This document shows positions 38,656-48,951 of a stretch of 64,000 nt of DNA, piece by piece (within the stretch, counting starts at the first letter, position 1; the number at the start of each line of letters is the position of its first letter). This DNA comes from Antrodiella citrinella (lineage: Eukaryota; Basidiomycota; Agaricomycetes; Polyporales; Steccherinaceae). The position numbers were made by a program, and so were the translations under genes. The stretch spans positions 1 through 64,000 of the forward strand of contig SGPM01000065.1 in the NCBI GenBank assembly GCA_004802725.1, in the 5' to 3' direction. The notes beneath the pieces are model-generated. The model ran no database searches and was not told the origin of the DNA. It saw only the letters and a list, made by a program, of their open reading frames with translations.

Positions 38656-39679
38656 ATGCCCAAGTACGTGCTGACAGGTGCCACTGGAGGGATCGGATCC
38701 CGAGTCTTCAAGCATCTGCTTGACCTTGTCCCAGGTGAGTACAGTACCACCCATCCTTTCCCCCACCACGTACTTACATGCATCATAGCCTCCGAGATAG
38801 TCGTCTCCCTATACAACCCTGCCGGTGCGACCCCTGCGATCACCTCTTCGGGCGTCGAGGTGCGTCGGGGGGACTTCAGCGACAGCGCGTCGCTCGAAGC
38901 CGCCTACGCCGGCGCCGAGAAGCTGCTCATCGTATCCTACCCGAGCATAGCGTACGAGGTCCGTGTCAAGGCGCACAAAGCCGCTATCGACGCCGCCAAG
39001 GTCGCCGGGATCAAGCACATCTACTACACATCCCTCGCGTTCGCGTCCGACTCTAAGGCCGCGGTCATGCAGGCGCACCTCGACACCGAGGCGTACTTGA
39101 AGGAGAGCGGTTTGACGTACACGATCATCCGGGAAGGGATCTACAATGAGAGCTGGCAGCTGTACTTTGGGTGGTGGGACCCGAAGGAGGGGAGTGATGA
39201 GGTCGTGATTCCGTACACCGATGGTAGCATCGCGTGGGCGTGCAGAGACGATCTCGGTGAGGGCACCGCCAAGATCATCGTAGCAGTGCGTACCCCTTAT
39301 CTGTCATCTGTTTTTCCTCGTATTGATTTATGGTATCCAGGAATCCGGCTACGACAACCGCCAGGTCCTCCTCTCCGGCTCTCAATCAACCACACTCTCC
39401 GAGCTCGCCACCACACTCTCCGAGCTCCTCTCGCGCAAGCTCACCCTCAAAATCGTCACTCTCCCCGAATTCATCGCACACAACACGCCCAAGACTCCAA
39501 TTGAGCTTATCGAATCCTGGTCGACGACGTGGACGGCAATTGGTCGTGGAGAGCTCGCAGTGAAGGATCCCCTGCTCAAGGAGTTACTGGGCAGAGAGCC
39601 GGTCACTGTTGAGGAGACCTTGAATAATCTGTTCAGCGGCAAGGAGGATGGTGTGAATGCGCTGAGTTATTTGGCCTAA
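38656..39679 (+). CDS. NmrA-like NAD(P)-binding protein, copy 2
   Basis: This is the paralogue of the minus-strand gene at 35047-36086. Exons 38656-38734, 38789-39285 and 39341-39679 give 304 aa. It opens MPKYVLTGATGGIGSRVFKH, again the GATGxxG dinucleotide site. It continues with EIVVSLYNPAGATP, KLLIVSYPSIAYEVRVKAHK, GIKHIYYTSLAFASDSKAAV and YTIIREGIYNESWQLYFGWW. The C-terminal half starts ESGYDNRQVLLSGSQSTTLS. The loop before the VVIPYTDGSIAWACRDD segment is shorter than in copy 1 (GWWDPKEGSDE against GVIDMGALKRKDSE), which is the main structural difference and could alter substrate choice. Neither copy has the YxxxK catalytic pair of classical SDRs. All splice sites are GT-AG and the frame is intact. 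Confidence 0.9.
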
Positions 39680-40747
39680 AGATGTCTGCATAACTTCGTG
39701 GACGCTCATTTGAGCAGGAACCATTAGGATGCGATCTGTGTACATGTTAACAACCAATTGCCAATGTATGTATGAGTATCATCTTCCTTCAATCTTAGCC
39801 TTGTCGTACTCTTCATTGTCTTTCGTCGTTACAGCTATTTGCAAAATCATTCATACCTTAAGGAAATGACCGTGGTCATATTTGGCTTACCATGCATACC
39901 AGTCGTCACAAATGTTAGATTGATCCTTTGCTCGATACTGGACACCCTACTCCCACTAATTGCTCGCGGCTCACATGAACTAATCGGAACACTGTCTTCA
40001 GAACCGCAGCAATATATACAGCATCCATGCGAATCGCTGTTGCCCTTCCCGTCGCCACTAGTATGATCAGGCTATGTGAGGAGAATGCCACGCAAAGGAC
40101 CAACGAGACTCATACACGGTATGTTCTCGTAGAACTTCCTTTCTATACGCTCTCTGATGAGGTTTATTTAGCGTCCGTTGTTGGGCGGTCTGGGCCAGCG
40201 AAGCGGCACAGAACATGGTCTGTGTGCGGCAGGGACCACTCAGGCTTTTGTCTCTACATAGCGCGACATCAGTCGCCCGTCTCCGAAGATAAGGACCTGT
40301 ATGTGACCAGCGGAATAGATAGGAAGAAAGTCAGTAGCAGCAGTTTTGAGCCTCCGAAAGCTCTCATCAGGGGGCTCACCGCTACCCCGACTGCCGTTCT
40401 TCTGAGCTCACGTAGGAGACCTCCCAGTCCGTCGGGGGAGTACGAGGTGCAGTGTGCGACCCGGGACAGACTGGTGGTAGAAGGGGGGGAGGAACGAGTG
40501 GTGGGGGCCCTCACTCTGTCAAAAGAGAAGATCCTGTGGCTGAGACTGTCAAGGCATCACAGGGCTGGTCAGATGAGCAACAAGGTAGATATTTTTCAGA
40601 GACAGCAACAAACGAGCTACACTTTAATACACGGGTATGTTAGAATACAAAGAGTCCAGATTCTGAGTCCAAGGACCAATATGACATGACGGCGGGGAGG
40701 GATCAATGGGAGGATTTAGCTCCATATAATGACCTTCAGTCTATTCA
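39680..40747. other. intergenic with one long unassigned open frame
   Basis: No gene is supported. A 220-codon plus-strand open frame (40027-40689) is the longest unexplained frame in the window. It lacks any recognisable motif, has many Arg/Ser codons and no neighbouring exon that would extend it, so I leave it uncalled. Confidence 0.35.
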
Positions 40748-42589
40748 TCAATACAGCTTCCAGGCGGGCAGAAACGTCAGCAGATAACCATGGTGGAGGG
40801 ACCCATTACAAATAGATTCCATAACTCGCAGGAAAACTGATATTGACACCAAAATCCCAGCGCAGGATGCTGCCAAGCTCCGAGCACGGTCGGGCAGTAA
40901 CGCTTCGCTACACCGACAGTCTGGGCGCGCCTCAGTTACGTGATAACATGTGTGAGTTAATTGGTTGGCGTCATCATAGAAAGCACGTACGTCTGGGGTG
41001 AGATACCTTTGTTCTGAAGGTCGTGCAGCCCATTTACTGTTAGACAAGAGCGCTATGATGCCAGCATCGCAATGGCAACCACCACTAAGCTGTGACCGGG
41101 TCTCTCCGAGCATCGCTTTGACACGCGTACATGACTTGTTGCTCAGAAGACCAGCACTGATCCAGCGAGCGAGAAATTCCAGAACTTGATGATGTTCAAG
41201 GGATATGGGGTCCGGTGAGGGGGGAGAGTGCACGATGGCGGCTTTGAAGGGCAGGGATGAGCGAAGGACAATGTGCGAAGCCAAATAACGCGTTGAGATG
41301 ACAATTGTGGCGAAGGAATCGACGTCTCGAAGGAAGTAGTTGACACCAAGGGGCAAGGAAGCTGGAAAGAAAACTCAGTGTGAATGATTGCTAGCGAAAG
41401 CTACAAAGACCTACGTTTCTCTAACTCACTTGTCATATCAAGATCAGGACCGCCACCGTCGTCGGTGACTGAGCTAGGGAGGACTGAAAACAGATGAGAT
41501 GAGCGAGCGAGCATTCTCTATATCAACACGCTGCTACAAGAACACCCTTACCTCAACATCTTTTTTAGTGACTTCATCTTCCAAATCTCCTCCGGGATCT
41601 GTTTCAAGACAGCATGAAGCAAACGAAAAGGATTGTCAATGTGATGTGGGCGACGACCCACGAGATTTTTCCGCACGAGCCAGAGACTCAGCATGAAGAA
41701 TACAACTCCCAAGCCTTTCCCTCGCATCCTATAGGTGGGAGAAGTGGCGCTGAGAATGCGCTCGAAGTACTCGGGCTTTTCAACGTGTTTCATTAATGGC
41801 TCGTTCAAGGTCTCCCGGAAAGAAAAGCACCTCTTTGGGACCGTCTAGTGTTGGATCCCAATCGCCCACGGTGATCGGGGAATCCTCTGTGAAATAGCGA
41901 GCGACGGGGCTGTCGTATTTTTCTCGAGTTTTCTTATGACACTGTCCAAGGACAAACTTATCGAGCTCGTCCAGTCGGTCATGAAATTCCGGTCGATTCC
42001 ATGACTGGGCGGTAAGATGAATATGTGGAGACATTGCGCAGCGTACATTTGGTATGGGAGTTGACTATCATATGGACAAAGCGTCAGCAGAAATCAATAC
42101 GGCAGTTGGACAAACTCACTGGTATACGTCAATGTCCAATGGCTCCTTACTTTCCGCAGACCTGACTTCAATCGCCATCTCTGCGTTCAATTGCGATGCA
42201 TCATGTCTAGAGCTGCAATACAGGAGTGAACGACGTATCAACGCGACGTACCGATTCTTGACGATGCATATCGCGTTGTGCGTGGGATGAAGCTGAGATG
42301 TCGAGGCAATCACAGCTACATCTTCCACATCGTTAACGCTGCTCCCGTCATCTTGAGAAATGCAGACGGGCCCACGCGAGAGAATATAAGCAAGTCGAGT
42401 GAGGAATTCCGTTCCGTTACTGACGTCCTTAGCATCTTGACCAGAAGACGGCGAGACGAGTCGGACGGTTGACTGAAGTTGCTCGAGGAGCGCACTGAGG
42501 CACCAGAGACGAAAATGAACGTCTTGAATTGTCGTAGTGAGAGTACCAGTGTCTTTCGAATCAACGTCCGCAGAATGTCCGCTCCCCAA
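40748..42589 (-). CDS. unknown protein with one membrane helix
   Basis: I do not recognise this gene, but several exons read in order. The first (42589-42116) contains FRLWCLSALLEQLQSTVRLV and LNAEMAIEVRSAESKEPLD. Next comes MSPHIHLTAQSWNRPEFHDR to TLDGPKE, then PEYFERILSATSPTYRMRGK with a hydrophobic GLGVVFFMLSLWLV. IPEEIWKMKSLKKMLR and a short exon with VTDDGGGPDLDMT follow. The last exon (from 41356) has PLGVNYFLRDVDSFATIVIS, a Cys-containing middle and a hydrophobic end before the stop at 40748. The intron joining GPKE to PEYF removes an apparent frameshift. No ATG is found in the first exon's frame, so its 5' end lies in an exon I did not identify. It may be a lineage-specific family. 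Confidence 0.5.
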
Positions 42590-43506
42590 GAGGGGCGTTC
42601 TGAGCGCTTCTCAATCGGGGCTGTTGCACAATATGTACAAACAAACAAAATATTGCTGACGCCTCAGTGTTATTGAGAGTCTCCCAACTTATGTACAAAC
42701 CGAGGTATCTCGAGTGTGTACCACTGTATCTGAATAGCGTGTCGATACGAGTCTCCTATGATGAAAATCCTTGCCCACAGCTATCCGACGGAATTTTCGC
42801 TGACAGCAGTACGCCATCAGTCTTCAAATCGCCGCGAGCTCATCACGTCGACATTCCTAAGTCCATACTTCGTCCCTACTCCAATTGCCTCATTTCGTCC
42901 GCCATCTCCCCCTGTTGGATGTTCTTTCTTGTCCTCTCACGACCAACTCTCCTCCTGTCCTCCACAATTGTCGTGTTGCCAAGTCGGAATGTCTAGCCTG
43001 TGTATGGTCGTGAGTGCGACATTTTCTTGATTACAGGTCCGTACCGTTACGCAGCATCCTTACAAGCAGCCGCGTGAGGACAACACTCAGCTCGTACTTG
43101 GCTCGTACAGCGCAGCACTCAAAATTGACAACAATGGTCTAATCAATGTATTCTGAGCTCTCCAGCTTTGAATCCTAGACCCTGATCATACATATCACTG
43201 GCAATGAATAAAGCTTGCCCACATATCACATAGAATGGGGACTCTGTTGTCTTGCAGGGACCCTTGATCATCCGATGTCCTTGAGTGTCAATAGTAACAT
43301 GAACAGAGAATGTATAGAACCTCAGAAATCGTCATTACAGAGTCGTTAGTCGTAAGTATAAGTTGCTAGTCATGTCATGAGCAAGTTGTGAATCCGGATA
43401 CAAGAGAGAGGAAGGAGAAACAGAAACAGACACACGGAGAACAAGATAGCAGTATAAGTATAACACCAAACGAAACACCAATAGAAGTGTCCCAGAACCA
43501 GGAAAC
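42590..43506. other. intergenic
   Basis: About 0.9 kb with no supported gene. It includes a T/C-rich stretch (42830-42970) and the 3' flank of the DUF300 gene. Confidence 0.4.
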
Positions 43507-46500
43507 TCAAAGTCGATCAAAACTACCTTCCGGAACAGATTGGAGGAACCCCGGTACCTCTCGCTGCAATGAAGGCATCTGTGACGCATCTGGTGGAGCA
43601 GAAGACCTACGACTCGGTCTGTCCCTCGAGGATCGCGGCGCCTGACCTGGTGGTACATAGCCATAGCTATGCCGCTTGACATTGTTGTGAGTTGAACGGC
43701 GTAATTGTGGCGCTGGGACTTGAGGCGGCATTCTGTCAGACTCGCGAGTACGAGGAGACCGGGGAGGTGAGGATAGCGTGGAATGACGTAGACCCGGGGG
43801 CGACGCAAAGACCGGGCTTACAGATGGCGGTGGGTAACCTGCTTGCGCTGTTGGTGACGGCAAAGAGCGTTGTCCTGCCTTCCTATGCGCGAATTGTACG
43901 GAACTGGAACGTGGTGAATCCCGAGAAGGCGACATCGCAGTGGGTGACTGCGACTCAGGAACTTGCACTTGGTTGAACTGATGCTGCCGATTCCCAGTCG
44001 ATGAAGTAGCAGCAGGAGCCAGAGGGGAGGGGAGCACGACCTGTTCGCGTCTCATCGCATGTGTGCTTAGCGGGTATAATGTTCCCGTCAGATGACGACG
44101 GCGATCAGAGTAGATTCCCTGACTGCTCTGGCTCTTGACCTCTTCCCTCTGTTGGCTTGGCCCTGGCTCTGGGACTTGATAGTGCGCAGAGTCACGCATA
44201 TGCGACGAGGGACGTTTCGGGGTTGGCTCCGTCCTGGGCTCTGAAGGGGTCAGAACAGGCAAGGGCATCTCAACGAGGCGTTCTTGACTGTTCACTTTCG
44301 GAGGACCCTCCACTACAACGGGTGCTTGCGCCATTATCGTTCCCGAGATATTCACCACACCCTTCCCTCCCAGCCGTACACCAGACCGATGCGAATTAGA
44401 GGATGTCGGGCCAGACCGATCGCTCAGAGCTTCATGCGAATGAGACGCATTTGAGATGGGGAATACACGACCGAGTAAGCTGTCTGCACGATCGGAGCGG
44501 GCATCTGTCCCTGGAGTAGGTGGTGACAACAGGTTGGGACTGGTCACAGGGAAGGGGTGCATTTGCGGGGGAGCTTTACGCTTCAGTTGTCGCGGAGGAG
44601 AGCCCGACAATGACGGAGTGGGAGACTCTGACAAAGGTTGTGGTAAGAAAATGGGAGGTATAGCACTCTGCGAAGGGGCTAGTGGGAACGAGTCCTCCAA
44701 GACAACACCACGGTCGCGAGTACCGCGATAAGTGCGAATCACAGACGGGGGCGGTGGGTCATGGAAATCCGGAGGCACTGCTTTCCGGGTTGGTGAAAGC
44801 TGTCTGGTCTTTCGCATCCAAGATGCACGACGGCTTGTCCTATGAGGAACAACAGTCAACGCGTCTTCATAATGATCTTGTTCAGGATCATTGCCCGACT
44901 GTGAGACAAAATTGAATGCGCCCCGCCACCAGGATCGCTGACCACGGGAATGTCCTTGATTTTGAAGAGGTGCTGGGTCAAGGTCGAGGTTCCCGATAGG
45001 TTCGTACTGTGTGTGACCACTCCTTGAACGTTCTGCCAACAGATGAGATTAGGTATTGCTAACAGAAGATATACGTACCTCGCCTACCGTATCCTCTCGT
45101 CGTCAACTCCTTCTCGATCTGCATCCCAAGACTCTCNCTCTTCTCTTTCCTGGTCTGATACCGCAGCCCATAGGCATAATCATCGCCCGATCCAAGCCAT
45201 TGTCTCTCTTCNCCCACATGCACTACCTCGTCCACGTCTACGCCCACTNCAACACTTCTCTGTGTCTTATCCTCGTACACTGCAGTCTTCTGCTTCTGCG
45301 TGATATCGAACCTGGACTGACCGAACACGCCTTCCAGAGCAGCATCGCGTCGAGCTTGCATGTCGGTCTCACGACCTTTATATCTGTGGGCCATGTATAN
45401 AATGCTGGCTCGCAATTCGCGGAAGGTTTCGGCAAAGTTCATGGCATGGCCCAAGGAGCGCAGACGAGCGGTACGGTCAGGNGGGTTCTTGTATGGCCTA
45501 TACGTGAATGCTTTGATATGCAAGAAAGCGAATAGACTGANTATATCNTTTGGTCAGANAAATTAGACTGATGGGCAATGCGAGAACGTACACCATCTCA
45601 AANGTCTCGAGAATAGCCCCGAGCCCAATGTTAATGTTGTCAGCGGTCATGAATTGTGTCTGTATAGGTTGGTTTGGTCAGATGTCTCGGGACCANATGT
45701 GAGAACGTACATCTTTGACAACCCCAAATGTGGCCAGCAATGACAGAAACGACGCTTGCCAAAACGTGAGGAACACTGGTATATGTTGTGTTACTAACTT
45801 GATAAAACCACGATGAAAGAAGACGACGTGCCTACGGCTTTGACAGCAAATAGCTTTAGGATCGGCTTATGCTNCTTGAGGTGTATCGATACGGGCAGGT
45901 ACATTTGGAGCAAACAATACATGGAAACGGAGACGGATATGGACACAAGCACTGTGATCTACGCGAGGACGTCAGAGGAATATACTGGCGAGCTGGAATA
46001 ACGACTGACGTAGACATGTCCCCATCCGGGACTCCAGGAATCTTCGCAATACAAGCCAATGTAGTCCAGAATTACGGCCACGAGGGTCGTTCTGTGTTCA
46101 GGTTAATTCGAGAACAAATGATACTAGCAAANAGCCTACACAGGTCTGACAACACAATACTGCAATACACCCCACTTCATCATCTGTAGGAAATAGAGAC
46201 CGTCCTATAGATACGGTGAATGTGGTCAGTGTATGAAGTATCCCACACTGAGCTTTACATACCGCAGGTTTGCTCTTGATGAAACTAAGAGGGAATATCC
46301 ATTTCTGGACCTTCACACCTTTCCTACGAGCTTCGCGGTCGTTCTCGCGTGATAGACCGTTCTACCGCGCATCAATGAGACCAATGTTCTTCTTGTGAAG
46401 AAAAGCTACTGACCTTTCGGAAAATGGCCTTCTGCTCTTCGACATCAGGAGATAGGTACGTCAGGAGGAGGTAGAAGAATGATGTGAGTACTGTTGATTC

Positions 46501-47073
46501 GTAGCAATCTCGGAGCAGGAGCAAGGGTGTCGAGTGGTTCTTAGATGTCGTCAGAACGAGAACGCGTCTTACGAATGTCTGTGACTTACCCAAAACAGGT
46601 ATGACGCGAAGCTAACAACGGAGTATATGGGTACCATGAACAGAATCCTGACGATGTCTGAGAGCTATGTGAGCCCTCGAGTTGTAGTATTCTGAGAGGA
46701 CGCTACGCACAACGCTGCTCCTTTTTCTGTAACNAAATTTCAATCAGACATCCAATGTGTCTAACGAATACTGTACTCACATGGGTATACCATTGCAGAT
46801 GCTTGTTTATCAGCCAGAAAGAAGTGATCATGGAGATGATCGTGAATGTCCCAGTGACAATCCATCCGACCTANAATGTACGCGTTCACACAACATGCCA
46901 TTATCCGGGAGAATCTCAACGTACATCATGGGCTGTGNATGAAGGTGTAAGACTCGGAGTGAATTCGTGAAGGGTGANCGCTTACCTTGGAACACGATAT
47001 TGCCATGCTGAATCAACGGTGGTCCTTCTGGGGCTACCTTCGCATGACATCTTCCATTGACGATATTGGCCAT
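43507..47073 (-). CDS. TMEM184/DUF300 (OSTalpha-like) membrane protein
   Basis: This is a seven-helix protein of the organic solute transporter Ost-alpha/TMEM184 family, found in the plasma or vacuolar membranes of fungi; its substrate is unknown. Exons in order: MANIVNGRCH to NIVFQ, VGWIVTGTFTIISMITSFWL, KHLQWYT, IVRILFMVPIYSVVSFASYL, LLRDCYESTVLTSFFYLLLT and KWIFPLSFIKSKPA. Then come MMKWGVLQYCVVRP, TLVAVILDYIGLYCEDSW, EHKPILKLFAVKAV, DNINIGLGAILETFEMV and FLHIKAFTYRPYK, then a long disordered Ser/Pro/Arg-rich tail of over 600 aa. The RILFMVPIY and RDCYE boxes and EHKP are diagnostic. About seventeen isolated N bases fall in this gene and its introns. One junction (exon 1 to 2, near 46872) is off by one base next to an N. 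The protein is about 1000 aa because of the tail, far above the 350-450 aa core. Confidence 0.85.
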
Positions 47074-48159
47074 TGGAACCGATGAGATGATTTGCTTTGC
47101 AGTTCACTGTGNCACAGTATGTGTTGTCGTAACGGGTTCGACAGTGGGTATATGATTAAGTAGGTCGTAATGGGTCGTTATCTTAAGTGGGTGAGGTGCT
47201 GGGACCGAGTATAATGCATGGATATTTCAGAATACAAAAATCCCGCGAAGAGACCGTCGGTGGTTGTCCTGGATAGTGACGCGAGCAGGCCGAGGCTGCA
47301 GCACACAGCGACCAAGACTTATCCAAGAATCCGCCGTGACGCAACAGCCGAGAGCAAGAGGCGTGACATCATCCTCGTTGCAGTGTGTCACAGTCACTAT
47401 CGATCGCCTGTCGCACATCACGCTACTCACCGCCAGCGTCCGACCAACTTCTTGAACGCATCCGGATGCAACTCAATCGCGTACCTTCATAAACATGAGA
47501 AGGATCAGCGACTGTCGGAATAGTATGTATTGACATGTAATTATTTTGAGCCTACTTTTACTCACATTCAAACTTTGGACGTGAACATCAAATTAGGATA
47601 CTTATCCAATTTGTTAGCGGCAGACATGCGAGAACAGACAAATGTTCTCCAGACTGTCTTAGACTCGCAGTGTCAACATGAACTCATGTTAGATGCGCCT
47701 TTCACATCAACGTCTCTGTGTGGGGATCAAATGTCGGACCCTACCATTGTGCGTGCAATAGATATAACAGCCGGTGGTTGAGGAGATTCCGAGGCAAAGA
47801 TGCATTTCAAGACCCATTATTCCGCTGCTGTTGACTTCGGGTTTCAGGCTTGCTAGCATTATATGTGGTAAGCAAGGTTTTTTGAGTATACCGATACGTT
47901 TTATGATGCTCAACGGCTCGTCTATCAGCACGTACCATAGATTAATGCGCCGGACAAGAAGTCATTGGTAACGGAGGCGATGCAGGTCGGGAAAGATGTC
48001 GTGAACATTACCATGCCAGCATGTCCGGAATTTATGCCAAATCTATTCCCTGTCGACCCCCGCAGAGTATCTCTTCGTCCGTCCTCAGGTTGAAGCTCGT
48101 TAATTGGTGAAGAGATCACTAGCACCCGATACATCCGCGACCTCGTCCACCAGCCCATC
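47074..48159. other. intergenic
   Basis: About 1.1 kb without a supported gene, between the DUF300 start and the remnant at 48.2 kb. Open frames are short and switch strand. Confidence 0.35.
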
Positions 48160-48622
48160 TGACTGTGCTTGAAGGCTCTGTGGTTTGCGAGGAGTTCAGT
48201 CTTGCGGATCCTGTTCCGACTACTACAGACTTTAGCAAGCTTATTACTATCTTGCGCTCTTTCCACTATCGGTATGATTTACATGCCAAGAACCAGAGCG
48301 TGGCTGATAAGGTTCAATCCTATCTTCTCAGGACCAACATTCGTGCAAGGTACTGGGTTCCCCAACCCCATCATTGTCGACTCCAGTACGTGTCGAGTAT
48401 GATTCGGCAACATCAAGACCGACAGAAGCCCCATCGAATACCGTTGGGACTCAGACGCTCTGGTAAGTTTACAAGTGCGAGGTCGCTGAATGGATTGTCA
48501 ACGATTCACAAATTTTCTCACAGGCCGACATCGCCAACTCTCTTTTGAATGGCTGCATCGCACCAGGCATCCAGTCATCTGGAGAGTGCAATGCTGTCAA
48601 TGGGTTCTGGGCTAGGGCGTAA
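48160..48622 (+). pseudogene. probable gene remnant, secreted-type C-terminus
   Basis: The plus strand carries protein-like text: FNPIFSGPTFVQGTGFPNPI, IVDSSTCRV, a TGA, then FGNIKTDRSPIEYRWDSDAL. A consensus intron (GTAAGT at 48460 to a CACAG acceptor) leads to ADIANSLLNGCIAPGIQSSG and FWARA with a stop at 48622. The even Cys/Gly/Asn composition suggests an extracellular enzyme or binding protein. The in-frame TGA (about 48400) and the lack of a coherent 5' part suggest decay. I do not recognise the family. Confidence 0.35.
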
Positions 48623-48951
48623 GATTGTTTGTTTCCTCATATTGTTGCTGACTGACAGTACTTTGCAGTACTTCCGGTTTGAATCGTAATCCGCGAACAG
48701 CGACACGATAGTCCGGCGATGTCCTGCAGAACCCACGGCCGGTTTTTTCCATGTTCTATATATCATTGCAAACAGCAAGGTGACGATCACAGGAATAATA
48801 ATAGATGTCGGTGTTACGAAACAATGTTGAAATTTAGGGAAGAGAAGTGCTCGCAAACGTAAAAAAAAGATCGAGTCTGCGATAGAAATACAAAAATGGT
48901 TGTTCCTCTGATCCTGAAAGTGTCAAATCAAACGAATGAAGGTAAAGGTGA

